Origin: a virus
DNA length: 57,300 bases
Virus record (IMG/VR): IMGVR_UViG_3300000115_000013
Span: 3,125 to 60,424 of that record
Strand: one strand, 5' to 3'
The notes below the pieces were generated by a model that saw only the letters and a program-made list of their open reading frames with translations, searched no databases and was not told where the DNA came from. Position 1 is the stretch's first letter; each line of letters opens with the position of its first letter. The position numbers and the translations under genes were made by a program. This document shows, in pieces, positions 1 through 8,159 of this stretch.

Positions 1-602
1 CCAACATAGTTACTCCACAGCATACCTTTTTCTCTAGCAATAATACTCAGCAGCTGATGCTTGTTAGTACCTTTGAAAGGACTGCCTTTTGGAATATTGT
101 GTGTATGAAATTGTGCCGCATTGGCTGCATTAGGTACAACCATAACATCTGCTTGATATAAGTTACCTTTTACGTTAAGTCCAACATGAACAATAACACC
201 AGTTTGTACTGTTTGAAATCCAGCTAAATCAAATAATTGTTTTAGCTTTTTTCTAATAACTCCATCAGTTTGGTCTTCCATCTTAAAGTGCTTTTTAAGA
301 TCATTAACATCAACAATTATGTCTATATCACCACTGGTCTCTCCGGGTATAGGAGTTGCGCCACTTCCAATGGGTATGCCTGTGCTATTAGTTTTTGCTA
401 GAACGCTGTTAATTATTTTTACCAAACTTGGCATAATTTCATGTGGTACTTCTAGTGAACCAGGTATTGCATTTTTTTCACTAAGACGTTTAATAGCATG
501 TTTACCACTTTTAGCCAGTAAACTATTTCCATTGATTCTTACTTGGCGCTTGTTACGTATTTTACGTGACTTTTCGCCAACAATTATATCAGCTACTTTC
601 AT
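1..602 (-). CDS. Nucleotidyltransferase-like protein, partial (3' end beyond window)
   Basis: An open frame starts at ATG 602 and runs off the left edge without a stop. About 200 residues are visible. The N-terminus is basic. Around residues 79-97 there is a Gly-Ser-Gly stretch followed by GDIDIIVD, which resembles the GS...DxD active-site pattern of polymerase-beta-type nucleotidyltransferases. A later QADVMVV could supply the third carboxylate. Start and stop overlap the upstream gene as ATGA, so the two are probably translationally coupled. Substrate is unknown. The fold assignment is inference from the short motif; a tRNA/antibiotic-type nucleotidyltransferase or a toxin-like MNT protein are both possible. 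Confidence 0.6.
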   Translation of the reverse strand, partial: MKVADIIVGEKSRKIRNKRQVRINGNSLLAKSGKHAIKRLSEKNAIPGSLEVPHEIMPSLVKIINSVLAKTNSTGIPIGSGATPIPGETSGDIDIIVDVNDLKKHFKMEDQTDGVIRKKLKQLFDLAGFQTVQTGVIVHVGLNVKGNLYQADVMVVPNAANAAQFHTHNIPKGSPFKGTNKHQLLSIIAREKGMLWSNYV

Positions 603-838
603 AATACTTTACCAATACCTCGTTGAAACTTACGTGGGTCTTTTGCTCTAATACTGTTAATTAAACGTTTGTTAAGGTCGTTAGCTGTTTCTTCGTCGAA
701 CGATTCATTTATTAAATCAATAAGATGTATTGCTGTACCAATTACTTGTTGTGCATTACTCTCAACAATTTGCTTCTTGTCACGCTTGGGTGACATAGAA
801 TTAATTTCTTCCAGTAAAGATCTAGTTTTTCTTTTCAT
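599..838 (-). CDS. Small charged phage protein, unknown function
   Basis: A 79-residue protein, very rich in Lys, Arg, Asp and Glu, with no membrane segment and no recognisable domain. It is the first gene of a pair with the nucleotidyltransferase-like gene, which it overlaps by 4 bases (ATGA). A late-type promoter sequence ACTAAATA lies 8 bases upstream of its ATG, and there is no Shine-Dalgarno sequence, so the mRNA leader would be at most a few bases. It is probably a real gene because of the coupling and promoter. Function cannot be assigned. Confidence 0.6.
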   Translation of the reverse strand: MKRKTRSLLEEINSMSPKRDKKQIVESNAQQVIGTAIHLIDLINESFDEETANDLNKRLINSIRAKDPRKFQRGIGKVL

Positions 839-846
839 TGTAACAC

Positions 847-854
847 TATTTAGT
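847..854 (-). promoter_or_regulatory. Late-type promoter (ACTAAATA)
   Basis: ACTAAATA on the minus strand, 8 bases before the ATG at 838. It matches the T4 late -10 octamer TATAAATA in the relaxed form seen at many genes of this window. Confidence 0.45.
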
Positions 855-1046
855 TAAAGTTAAGTTAAATAAGTTTAGTTGAGGCATTGGTGATTAGCAC
901 TTATGGCAATTGCAGAAACTGGTATTAGAACATAGGATCCGTTAACGATAAGATTAATTCACCAACGCTTAAATTGGCCTACTACAGGTTAATAGTTCAG
1001 GACCACATATATAAAAGATAAGGTACACTGCACCTTTGCTTCAACA
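855..1046. other. Intergenic region without a gene
   Basis: About 190 bases with no convincing reading frame on either strand. TTGGTGA near 880 recurs inverted as TCACCAA near 960, so a long-range stem is possible. It could be an RNA leader, but nothing specific supports a function. Confidence 0.3.
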
Positions 1047-1448
1047 CTAAACTGCGTATTCAAAGTTTTGGCAAGTATCACTTTTGCCAATTAACTTTGC
1101 ACCATTACTAATATGAAAATGTTCCGCCATATCTGTTAATGGGCTTAATGTAACCAATTTTTTTACATGTTTTTCCTTTACTATACCCAATAAATTATTA
1201 ACGATGGTTCTACCTGCACCTTTTTTACTACTCCATACGGTATATGCTACTGCAACCGTTCCAGTATCGTCACGATATTCTTCCAACTCTAACTCATTAG
1301 TTGGTATGTCCGTACAGTAGCATATACATATTACGGCTGTCAAGTCATCTAATACATATACTTGTTTACCTATGTCTATTTTATTAATATGAGGTCTTAC
1401 TGGATCATTGTTAAGTAAATCTAGTTCAGTGTTGCTGATCAATCTCAT
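1047..1448 (-). CDS. GNAT acetyltransferase-like protein
   Basis: A 133-residue protein. The C-terminal half resembles the GNAT-like family common in marine T4-like phages: a beta strand with AYTVWSS, a glycine/arginine segment KKGAGRTIVNNLL that could bind CoA pyrophosphate, then VTLSPLTDMAEHFHISNGA as the final strand-helix. The first 40 residues are less typical. It sits one base downstream of the helicase gene and is probably co-transcribed with it. The acceptor is unknown. Similarity is from motif memory, so a degenerate or non-enzymatic GNAT fold cannot be excluded. Confidence 0.6.
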   Translation of the reverse strand: MRLISNTELDLLNNDPVRPHINKIDIGKQVYVLDDLTAVICICYCTDIPTNELELEEYRDDTGTVAVAYTVWSSKKGAGRTIVNNLLGIVKEKHVKKLVTLSPLTDMAEHFHISNGAKLIGKSDTCQNFEYAV

Positions 1449-1449
1449 A

Positions 1450-2844
1450 TTACTCGCTCTTTCTTAATAAACTTTTAAGTCTGTCAGTTGGATTTATTTG
1501 TGGATCAGCTGTCATATTATTTTCTGTTACGCTTTCTCCTGCTTCAATAGTTGATTTTGTTTTTAATTTTTGATATATGCTTGTAGTGTCACTATTTGGA
1601 TCATCACGTTCACTTTCATCTAAATCCTGTATCCGTAAACTATCAATATTAAACGATAAATCTAGTTTACTACCAACTCCACTACTACTACGTGTTTTCA
1701 TAAATTGTATTTGTACTCTACCACGCTCTCGCATTGGCCTGCTACTAAAGATACCAATTAAGTTATCTGCTGTATTGATCTTACTAATACCTCCAGCAAT
1801 ATGGCTATGATCAAATTCAATCTCATCAACAGCACCACGGTTTAACTGTGATGCAGTTACAAATAATATGCCCAGCTCAGTTGCTAAATTGCGCAATTCT
1901 TCACTAACAAATTTATCTTTAATAAATTGATCGCTTGGATTAACTTTAACTGTAACTGGCATCATAAGATCCAAATAGTCAACCAGTAGTGCATCAACAT
2001 GCAAGTTGTGTTGTATCTGATATTCTCTCATGTATGCTTTGATGTCGTTAACAGTAGTACCATTCTTCATTTGTATTACTTGTAGTTTACCTGCTTTCTT
2101 ACTGGCCATCTTAACTTGTAACTCAACATCGCTACTATTCTTCATTACGTCTTTGGTGCTCATGCCTGTAAGCATAGCATCCAATCTCATAGCACACAGT
2201 TCTTCACTAAGTTCTAAACTGATGTACACAACGTTTTTACCTTGCAACGCCCAGTTTAGTGCTAAGTTCTGCATAAACAAACTCTTACCACTACCACTAC
2301 CACCTGCAAAGATGTTTAATTCGCCTGGATTAAATCCACCATACAATACTCTATCAAATGTCTCCCAGCCACTACTATTCTGTCCTCTGTTGTCTTTGAT
2401 GCTTTGAATGCGTCCTGCAGGATCATCCCAATAGTTTGTACCAAAGTTCTTAGCAAGTCCAATCTCTGTTGCCGCTTTGATGATGCCTTCTACTGTACCA
2501 TACTCTTTGTTCTCTAACATATCAGCACTTTTTAGAATTGCTGCTTCCAACGCTTTGTGTCTACAGAACTGTTCAAAGTTATCCATAAACCAATTTTTAT
2601 GTTCTGTGGTTAGTTTGTCTCGCACATCAGATATTTCAACACCAGCTACGCCTTTAACTTGCTCTAGCATGGGAACATCGTTGTATTCATCTGCATGTTT
2701 TTGTATAAAATCTACTGTGTCTCTGAATTGTCTGTCAAAGTAACTGCTTTCTAAGATAGCATTACACCGCACAAACAGATCCTTGTCAGCCAATAAGAAC
2801 TCCAAGTATAACTGTTGTAGGTCTGCGCTGTAATCTTCACTCAT
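1450..2844 (-). CDS. 41: T4 gp41-like replicative DNA helicase (DnaB family)
   Basis: Hexameric 5'-3' helicase that unwinds the replication fork and works with the gp61 primase. It has 464 residues, close to T4 gp41. The N-terminal part (1-130) is helical. The RecA-like motor follows: Walker A GGSGSGKS around 181-188, then an ELS segment typical of DnaB helicases, and a Walker B-like DALLVDYLDLM. A late Gln/Asn-containing segment TASQLNRGAVD fits helicase motif H3. GGAG six bases before the ATG supports the start. It lies downstream of the primase, with a small gene between them, as a replication operon. Confidence 0.93.
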   Translation of the reverse strand: MSEDYSADLQQLYLEFLLADKDLFVRCNAILESSYFDRQFRDTVDFIQKHADEYNDVPMLEQVKGVAGVEISDVRDKLTTEHKNWFMDNFEQFCRHKALEAAILKSADMLENKEYGTVEGIIKAATEIGLAKNFGTNYWDDPAGRIQSIKDNRGQNSSGWETFDRVLYGGFNPGELNIFAGGSGSGKSLFMQNLALNWALQGKNVVYISLELSEELCAMRLDAMLTGMSTKDVMKNSSDVELQVKMASKKAGKLQVIQMKNGTTVNDIKAYMREYQIQHNLHVDALLVDYLDLMMPVTVKVNPSDQFIKDKFVSEELRNLATELGILFVTASQLNRGAVDEIEFDHSHIAGGISKINTADNLIGIFSSRPMRERGRVQIQFMKTRSSSGVGSKLDLSFNIDSLRIQDLDESERDDPNSDTTSIYQKLKTKSTIEAGESVTENNMTADPQINPTDRLKSLLRKSE

Positions 2845-3142
2845 TCATATCTCCTTGCAACTTCTTTGTGATGTATTCTTCCCGAGTATAGATCATTCGC
2901 CAAGCGGTGCCTTTAATTGGCACTGCGCCATTCATATCCATAGTTATAGCGTATTCGTAGTAAGATGTCAACCAAATAAACTTGTCGTTACCATCGCTAC
3001 GCTTTGGTAACCAAGCAAAATATTTAGTCCAACAACTTTGTAAATCAGTGTACGCACTAACATGTTTCATATCTAAATACTCTATACTATTTGCATCTTG
3101 ACTTTGCCAAGATCTTAATCTTCGTGCTACTTGTCTCGACAC
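2837..3142 (-). CDS. Conserved small protein between primase and helicase genes
   Basis: An aromatic-rich protein of 101 residues if translation starts at the GTG at 3142. That start overlaps the primase 3' end by 56 bases. An alternative ATG at 3070 would give 77 residues and no overlap. Neither start has a good Shine-Dalgarno sequence, and I prefer the longer form only weakly. It ends inside the helicase start (ATGAATGA), so it is coupled to gp41. Motifs such as TKYFAWLPKR and a C-terminal Trp/Tyr-rich part are visible, but no known domain. A role linked to the primosome is suggested by position only. Confidence 0.65.
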   Translation of the reverse strand: MSRQVARRLRSWQSQDANSIEYLDMKHVSAYTDLQSCWTKYFAWLPKRSDGNDKFIWLTSYYEYAITMDMNGAVPIKGTAWRMIYTREEYITKKLQGDMNE

Positions 3143-4103
3143 TTTCTAATACACTCTTGACTGTGAATAATCTTCCATATTTGTTTACTGCATCACATGC
3201 ATCTTTAACATCTTCCCAGGGAGGAAAACTTACAGCCCAGCCGTGTTTAATTGCTATTTCAATTGTTTCTTTACCAGCAGCGTCAAAATCTGGCAACAAC
3301 ACAACTTGTTTACCTAATTGATTAATAATAGCGCATTGTGTGTCATTAGGTGTGTTTCCAGCTAGCGCAACTCCGCCAACTTGAAGTGCATCAAGTTGTC
3401 CTTCTGTTACAATAACATATTGATGTTTTTCTTGCTCATCCAAATTATATACAAAATTACTAGGCATTTGGTTATAGTATTTTGGCATTTTATCTGGTCG
3501 ATCGTTCCCACACCATCTTGCTGTATATCCTACTATCTTTCCTTTATAATAAAATGGTAAAATTACTCTACTTGCAAAATGCATATGTGGAGACCAATAC
3601 CAATGTTCATAATGATCCAAGCCACGTTCTACTAGATAAGTGCATGCTCGGGTTAATTTATCTAACTTATCATCATTTAACTCAGCGACATCAACCTCAC
3701 CAATACGAACCGCATCCATGGGCAAATCTTTTAACTGCCAATCTAGACAAACAACTTTTTCTTTTTGTGTATTTAAAAATTGTCCAGCTATATCTGATTC
3801 TTTTTCCTGTTTAAGTATTTCAAAGTTAACACGCTGAATCTGAGCCATGTCTGTACCAAATGTTTGTAGTAATTCAGCAAGTTTATCACCAATACGTGAC
3901 CCAACACTCCAGCCAGTTTTAAAGCCACAGTTAAAACAATTATAGCTAAACTTATCTTCACTGAATATAATACCGCCACGTTTGCGCTTATCTGGACTAT
4001 GCCCACGTTTATTACACATGGTACAGTTGCCACTTATCCACCCACTAGGAGTTTGTTTCCAGCCAGACGGTATCTGTTGCTTTAAAAAAGTTAATACTTC
4101 CAT
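3087..4103 (-). CDS. 61: T4 gp61-like DNA primase
   Basis: Primase that lays RNA primers for lagging-strand synthesis with gp41. The 338-residue length matches T4 gp61. An N-terminal zinc finger has Cys27/Cys30 (CTMC) and Cys56/Cys59 (CFNC). A TOPRIM core follows with VIVTEGQLDALQ (catalytic Glu) and LLPDFDAAGKE (DxD-like acidic motif). The order zinc-binding domain then TOPRIM is that of DnaG-type primases. It heads the gp61, small protein, gp41 gene group. The 5' end lies 9 bases from the stop of the upstream virion-protein gene. Confidence 0.92.
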   Translation of the reverse strand: MEVLTFLKQQIPSGWKQTPSGWISGNCTMCNKRGHSPDKRKRGGIIFSEDKFSYNCFNCGFKTGWSVGSRIGDKLAELLQTFGTDMAQIQRVNFEILKQEKESDIAGQFLNTQKEKVVCLDWQLKDLPMDAVRIGEVDVAELNDDKLDKLTRACTYLVERGLDHYEHWYWSPHMHFASRVILPFYYKGKIVGYTARWCGNDRPDKMPKYYNQMPSNFVYNLDEQEKHQYVIVTEGQLDALQVGGVALAGNTPNDTQCAIINQLGKQVVLLPDFDAAGKETIEIAIKHGWAVSFPPWEDVKDACDAVNKYGRLFTVKSVLESVETSSTKIKILAKSRCK

Positions 4104-4112
4104 AGTTGTATT

Positions 4113-4892
4113 CTAGTTTGAATAAGTTACTTTGTCAACTGTTCCTGTATTATTTTCTGAATCAGGAGTATGAACTAATCGAACCCATGCATATCTTCCC
4201 GTCCATTGAAATAATGTATCCCCAGTAAATGAAGTTAATGTATCATTGATATTTGGAACATCAAGCCAATCCGCTGGTTGTGGACTTGGAGCTAACGTAG
4301 CTTGTACTTTTAGTACGCCAGTATAAGAAGTTGAAGAAACTACCATATTCTGGTTACCAATGGTATTAAAAGATTGAGTTGTTGAAGCAAGATCACCTCC
4401 CCAATACTCATTACCACTAGTAGCAAAAAAAGTATTTTCCACAGTAGTTCTAGCACCAGCCGCTGGATTTAATTTACTTTCTAATACATAACCAATTCTG
4501 TTATTTTGATCGCTTTGCATACTAAATGTTCTATTTGCACTATCTGTGAATGTTAATACCATATCATATAATGCAGACCCAAGTATTGATGTTTCGGCTG
4601 CGGTTAATTTTAATAAAGCTCGTCCATCTTCATAAGAAGTAATTTGTAGTGCTTTTGTAAGTACTACGACACGGCTTGTACGATGAATAATTTTTACATT
4701 TAATGTTATATTGTTAACATCAACTGGCTTTCTGTCAGATCCAATTACAAAAAATTCTATATCAGAATCATAACCTGCGTAAACTATAAAATTTTTATGA
4801 TTACTAGGTATATTATATGTCGTACCTGTTCTATTAGGGACGAATACTTCGCCTCTTTGATTATATTTGTATGCTGTTGCTTGATAACTCAT
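4113..4892 (-). CDS. Putative virion structural protein (fibre or baseplate accessory)
   Basis: About 259 residues of beta-rich, Thr/Ser/Asn-rich sequence without Cys-binding or catalytic motifs. It has a repeat-like pattern of short strands typical of phage baseplate or fibre proteins. The N-terminal part (to about residue 130) resembles the immunoglobulin-like front domain of upper baseplate proteins, but only in general character. I chose the second ATG (4892) because GGAGA lies at proper spacing from it. The first ATG at 4898 directly abuts that sequence. A late promoter octamer sits just upstream, consistent with a virion protein expressed late although it lies in a replication region. 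Confidence 0.65.
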   Translation of the reverse strand: MSYQATAYKYNQRGEVFVPNRTGTTYNIPSNHKNFIVYAGYDSDIEFFVIGSDRKPVDVNNITLNVKIIHRTSRVVVLTKALQITSYEDGRALLKLTAAETSILGSALYDMVLTFTDSANRTFSMQSDQNNRIGYVLESKLNPAAGARTTVENTFFATSGNEYWGGDLASTTQSFNTIGNQNMVVSSTSYTGVLKVQATLAPSPQPADWLDVPNINDTLTSFTGDTLFQWTGRYAWVRLVHTPDSENNTGTVDKVTYSN

Positions 4893-4908
4893 TGACATTC
4901 TCCAGTAT

Positions 4909-4916
4909 TATTTATG
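4909..4916 (-). promoter_or_regulatory. Late promoter CATAAATA
   Basis: CATAAATA on the minus strand upstream of the putative virion protein, followed by a GGAGA ribosome-binding site. It matches the T4-type late octamer. Confidence 0.6.
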
Positions 4917-4917
4917 T

Positions 4918-4925
4918 GCTAAGTA
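4918..4925 (+). promoter_or_regulatory. Late-type promoter GCTAAGTA, leaderless spacing
   Basis: GCTAAGTA followed by exactly five bases and then the ATG at 4931. With T4 late geometry, transcription would start on the A of the ATG. It overlaps a divergent late promoter on the other strand. Confidence 0.4.
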
Positions 4926-4930
4926 TTAGT

Positions 4931-5311
4931 ATGAGCCAAATACCAATAAAGTATCAACACTTATTAGACGATTTTCCATTTTTAACACTAGTTAAATATG
5001 GTGGAAATGAATATATCGGAATTATTCAAAATATTGACAATAACTTAGCTAGTATGTATGATTATAATAAAATTAAAACTCTAGAACTTAAACAAAATTT
5101 TTTAGATCTAGGAGACGAATGGTGGTGGGGGACAAATAGAATGATCCCCATTAACATTATTTTTAAATCAGCATTTGAACATTATAGGAGTTCACTAGTT
5201 ACATTTAGCGGTAAAGATTTTGAAGTTATGCACGGACCAATAATAAGTTTAAGTAACATCATACAAAAACGTATTAAACGAAGAAATATTCAGCTAGTAC
5301 GCAAACTCTGA
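4931..5311 (+). CDS. Conserved phage protein, unknown function
   Basis: A 126-residue protein with aromatic and charged character, containing GDEWWWGTNRMIPINI and a basic C-terminal tail (KRIKRRN). It resembles a conserved hypothetical family of marine T4-like phages. A longer frame from 4871 exists, but it would run into the opposite gene, and the ATG at 4931 has a late-type octamer exactly five bases upstream. It is the only plus-strand gene in this part and is convergent with the dioxygenase gene, overlapping it by 22 bases. The basic tail could bind nucleic acid; function is not known. Confidence 0.7.
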   Translation: MSQIPIKYQHLLDDFPFLTLVKYGGNEYIGIIQNIDNNLASMYDYNKIKTLELKQNFLDLGDEWWWGTNRMIPINIIFKSAFEHYRSSLVTFSGKDFEVMHGPIISLSNIIQKRIKRRNIQLVRKL

Positions 5312-6051
5312 TTCTTTTGAGGATCAACTGTTTTAAGCCGTCTAGCAGTCTGTTTTTCAGCAGCGTGTAGAAGTAATCCACGTCTAATACCATCCGATTT
5401 ATTGGGCATACTACTGTGCAAAACTCGTGGATGCCAGCATACAAAACTTCCTTTAGGTGCAGTATGTTGTTTATAATTATCCTGAAAGAATATATCAAAA
5501 TGTGCATTTTTTACATATAGGTCTTGATAATAATCATAAATGTATTTGTGTGATCCAGGAACATAACCAGTTGCACCATTATCCGGTGTGAAATCACATA
5601 GCATTACCATAAACTGTAATCCTAATAATCCTTTTGCATATTTAAATTCTTTAAATCTATACGGTGTATCAATGTGTGGTCTAATAAAGTTCATGCCAGG
5701 ATGTAACACAATAAAGTCACACATATACCATTCCCAATTATTTTCTCCAAATGCAGCATCTGCACATTTACCTAACTCAGGCTTAATAATATTGTCAATA
5801 AAATTGTTGCCCTTGGGTTCAGCTGTCCAGAAGTAAGCCCAATCAATTTCGTTATGTGGATTTTTACCTTTTTCAATTTGTTCAGAAATCTGATTCCAGC
5901 CCCACCACTTTAGATCTTTTGTATGTCCACGCTCAGGTGCAAATGTACTTGCGTATTGATTGAGTTCAGAAATACAATCTTTATCAAACACATCTTGATG
6001 TACAGTGAACCCCACATCATTGATGTCATCTACAAATCTAGTTTGATTCAT
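5290..6051 (-). CDS. Phytanoyl-CoA dioxygenase (PhyH) family 2OG-Fe(II) oxygenase
   Basis: A 253-residue non-haem iron, 2-oxoglutarate-dependent oxygenase. The facial triad is visible as HIDTP (His-X-Asp, around residues 127-129) and a distal His in HPRVLHSSMPN. An Arg for 2-oxoglutarate follows in IRRGLLLH. GYVPGSHK between them is a typical PhyH segment. Such enzymes hydroxylate small molecules, lipids or modified bases; the phage substrate is unknown. It sits two bases downstream of the mini-DnaE gene, at the end of a minus-strand series. Family call is strong; the role is open. Confidence 0.85.
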   Translation of the reverse strand: MNQTRFVDDINDVGFTVHQDVFDKDCISELNQYASTFAPERGHTKDLKWWGWNQISEQIEKGKNPHNEIDWAYFWTAEPKGNNFIDNIIKPELGKCADAAFGENNWEWYMCDFIVLHPGMNFIRPHIDTPYRFKEFKYAKGLLGLQFMVMLCDFTPDNGATGYVPGSHKYIYDYYQDLYVKNAHFDIFFQDNYKQHTAPKGSFVCWHPRVLHSSMPNKSDGIRRGLLLHAAEKQTARRLKTVDPQKNQSLRTS

Positions 6052-6052
6052 A

Positions 6053-6607
6053 TTAATATCCTAACTGTTCGCATATAAGATTTATATGCACGATAACTGC
6101 CATTGCATAACTTACTGCATGGGCTTTTTTAAAATAATAGTCATTATTTTTTGGCTTTAGCCAAACGTGTTCCATTATATACGGCCAAGGCTTGTTTGCC
6201 AGGTGTCTTTTCGCTGGTCGTATAATCGCTAGTGCTGCCGCCAATTGTTCTACCGATTGCGGCTTCAATTGTTTTAAGAGCATATCGTGCCCTGACAGAT
6301 GAAATACTTTGTCGACGAAGTCCTTGTGCTCCAGTAGTTGCCATACTGTTTCCCTTTCTATTAAATGCGTCAAGTGGTCATCATCATTGACGTCTTTATA
6401 TATACTAACATTTAACATATCAAGTTTAAAAAATCCAGCTTCGTCTGCTTTTGTGTGTTCAACAGTACACAAGCCAGTAAATGGATCTGTTGGAACATTA
6501 TGAAAGTACACACCTGTATTATGTTTTTTGTTCTTAAGCCTAGCTGGTGTGTTCCTAAGAACATCTAACGCTAACTGTCTATCTGCAAAATCAATATCAA
6601 TATCCAT
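6053..6607 (-). CDS. Miniature DnaE-like protein (DNA polymerase III alpha palm fragment)
   Basis: A 184-residue protein that reads as a shortened DnaE palm. It starts MDIDIDFADR, matching the PDxDxDF motif that carries two catalytic Asp of Pol III alpha. FKLDMLNVSIY (Asp63) matches the third catalytic Asp motif (KFDFLGLxT). VFHLSGHDMLLKQLKP then AALAIIRP matches VFQLES...LIKRLxP...ALxRP. YYFKKAHAVSYAMA near the end matches YGFNKSHxxAYA. PHP, thumb and most finger and beta-binding regions are missing. It overlaps the zinc-finger gene by one base and shares the replication gene series. Whether it polymerises, or regulates or mimics a polymerase, is unknown. It may be a family trait of marine T4-like phages rather than a recent truncation. 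Confidence 0.75.
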   Translation of the reverse strand: MDIDIDFADRQLALDVLRNTPARLKNKKHNTGVYFHNVPTDPFTGLCTVEHTKADEAGFFKLDMLNVSIYKDVNDDDHLTHLIERETVWQLLEHKDFVDKVFHLSGHDMLLKQLKPQSVEQLAAALAIIRPAKRHLANKPWPYIMEHVWLKPKNNDYYFKKAHAVSYAMAVIVHINLICEQLGY

Positions 6608-7320
6608 TAAAATTTAATTCCATCTATCATTTCTTCTACAAAATATGCATCTTTAGGATTCATTGTTCTTTTATTCCCCCAATAATCTGCATCTATACAA
6701 TTAGCAATTCTCTCGAAACATTCACTTGGCATATTACCTAGTGCGGTTTGTGCTCGTTGACTACATATTATAATCCAAGGAGATATTTTTCCACCCTCGA
6801 TCCAATCTGCAATTAAGTAACCGCTTGCACGTTCCCAAAATTCTTCAAAGTACCCAGTGGCTATAGCATACTCAACAAAACGTTCTAATGCACGTTCTAC
6901 ACTTTCACGTTTAACAAAGTCTTTGATAAACATTAAATAAAAACGTTCACTTGCCCAATCACGTAATTTAACTTCTTTATTTATTAGCCATCTAGTATAT
7001 GCTTCAATATCAATAACATTACTATTATAGCACCAGTTTCCGTATTTAATAAACGCTGTATAGTATTGGCTATCTACAAAAGACTTGTAATCTTTTCCTT
7101 TGCTTCCCATACTAATACGATAAAATAAATCAAATGCTGAAAACCCTGCAAGTGTTTCCTTATCGTCTTTTTGTTGCCAACGCCTCTTTTTCTCACAACT
7201 ATGAGCTAACATAGTTCCTTCTCTTTTAAAACTTTTATTACAGTATTCGCACTTAAATGCACCAGGAGTATTTTTTATAGATCCTGCCAACGCAACTAAC
7301 TCCTCTGCACTAATATTCAT
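6607..7320 (-). CDS. C2H2 zinc-finger phage protein
   Basis: A 237-residue protein with an N-terminal zinc finger: CEYCNKSF then LAHSCEKKRRW (residues about 24-45, Cys-Cys-His-Cys/His type). A helical, aromatic-rich domain follows with FDLFYRISMGSKGK and FIKYGNW. I recognise the layout from conserved proteins of marine T4-like phages, located beside clamp-loader and replication genes. It overlaps the upstream gene by 4 bases (ATGA) and the mini-DnaE gene by one base, so the three are likely translated together. A DNA- or RNA-binding role in replication is inferred. Confidence 0.7.
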   Translation of the reverse strand: MNISAEELVALAGSIKNTPGAFKCEYCNKSFKREGTMLAHSCEKKRRWQQKDDKETLAGFSAFDLFYRISMGSKGKDYKSFVDSQYYTAFIKYGNWCYNSNVIDIEAYTRWLINKEVKLRDWASERFYLMFIKDFVKRESVERALERFVEYAIATGYFEEFWERASGYLIADWIEGGKISPWIIICSQRAQTALGNMPSECFERIANCIDADYWGNKRTMNPKDAYFVEEMIDGIKF

Positions 7321-7787
7321 TTTTTAAAGATCTCTTTAATTTGTTTTTTGGTTAATCCCAGTTGTTCTGCTATATTTTTAAAATCAGATATTTCATTTGT
7401 GCTCACTAGTAGCTCAAGTTCATCATCGTTATATGTTGGGTATAATTCACTTAACCAATTATATAACTTACCCATTGACTGTTTCTTTTGTTTTCCAGGA
7501 GGTATCCATTTATGGTATTGTGACACCCCAAGACCAACACACTGTAACAACTTAAACTGTAATTCAGGATGATGACGTACAATATTATAATGCTTGTTTA
7601 CTAGTTCATTTACTAATGCAATATAATGAAATTCGATATCTGAATTAGAAGATTGTACTGCACTGGTCCAACGCATTAAGACAAATGGACTAATTTTTTT
7701 AACTTCTTCTTCAGTAAGACTTTCCCACCAACCTTTAACACGACAATCAATTGCCCGCATCTCTTCTTTGATAGATAGTTTACTCAT
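7317..7787 (-). CDS. 62: Putative clamp-loader small subunit (gp62-like, Phage_clamp_A type)
   Basis: A 156-residue protein. It resembles clamp-loader A subunits of T4-like marine phages: an N-terminal helical part with WWESLTEEE and FVLMRWTSAVQ, a middle LVNELVNKHYN...HPEL, then a WIPPGKQKK basic loop and a C-terminal ELLVSTNEISDF helix region. T4 gp62 has a comparable FPEC...VPRGKR arrangement. gp62 would join gp44 to load the sliding clamp gp45, but gp44 and gp45 are not in this window. The surrounding zinc-finger and mini-DnaE genes fit a replication cluster. The assignment is by pattern and needs a profile search. Confidence 0.5.
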   Translation of the reverse strand: MSKLSIKEEMRAIDCRVKGWWESLTEEEVKKISPFVLMRWTSAVQSSNSDIEFHYIALVNELVNKHYNIVRHHPELQFKLLQCVGLGVSQYHKWIPPGKQKKQSMGKLYNWLSELYPTYNDDELELLVSTNEISDFKNIAEQLGLTKKQIKEIFKK

Positions 7788-7948
7788 CCAAACACCGTTA
7801 TTACAATTACAATAATCACAAACCAGCCAAAAATACCTATACCATTATTTCCTACTAGCCCTCTACTTCTAGCACAATCGTAGCAATAGCGATATTTCTT
7901 TGGTGTTTTATTACTACAAAAGAATGCATCACATGTCTTTTTTGTCAT
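7784..7948 (-). CDS. Small zinc-ribbon/membrane protein (54 aa)
   Basis: A gene of 55 codons fitted exactly between neighbours. Its ATG (7948) overlaps the TAA of the upstream gene as TAATG. Its TGA overlaps the ATG of the next gene as ATGA. The N-terminus has Cys pairs (TCDAFFCSNK and YCYDCARS), a small zinc-ribbon pattern. The C-terminus is a single hydrophobic helix (FGWFVIIVIVITVFG). It is likely a membrane-anchored zinc-ribbon peptide; function is not known. Confidence 0.6.
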   Translation of the reverse strand: MTKKTCDAFFCSNKTPKKYRYCYDCARSRGLVGNNGIGIFGWFVIIVIVITVFG

Positions 7949-8157
7949 TACCATAATCCAATTGTTTTACTGTTACCTACTATTATAAAGCCACATGTAA
8001 CAATATGCAAGACAATCCAGAACGTTCTAAAAGCAAGTGCTTTTAAAACGTCTGTCTGTGTAATAGGCAAAAACTCTGGCTTGTCATCATCATTGAGTCC
8101 AACAGGCATACCCACAGTTCTCGCCCACAATTTAAGCCATCGCCTTTGTCCACTCAT
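7948..8157 (-). CDS. Conserved small membrane protein
   Basis: A 69-residue protein with a basic, Trp/Arg-rich N-terminus (RRWLKLWARTVGMP) and a predicted membrane helix near the C-terminus (FWIVLHIVTCGFIIVG). The N-terminal motif resembles a small conserved protein of marine T4-like phages. It lies in a tight operon, coupled to the next gene by TAATG. An inner-membrane location is inferred. Confidence 0.6.
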   Translation of the reverse strand: MSGQRRWLKLWARTVGMPVGLNDDDKPEFLPITQTDVLKALAFRTFWIVLHIVTCGFIIVGNSKTIGLW

Positions 8158-8159
8158 TT

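Noticed and set aside
4871-4930. Upstream start for the plus-strand gene at 4931
   Set aside because: It would extend the protein into the opposite gene and skip the late-type promoter positioned for 4931.
6144-6344. Open frame inside the mini-DnaE gene
   Set aside because: It is a different frame on the same strand within a gene whose protein has clear motifs.
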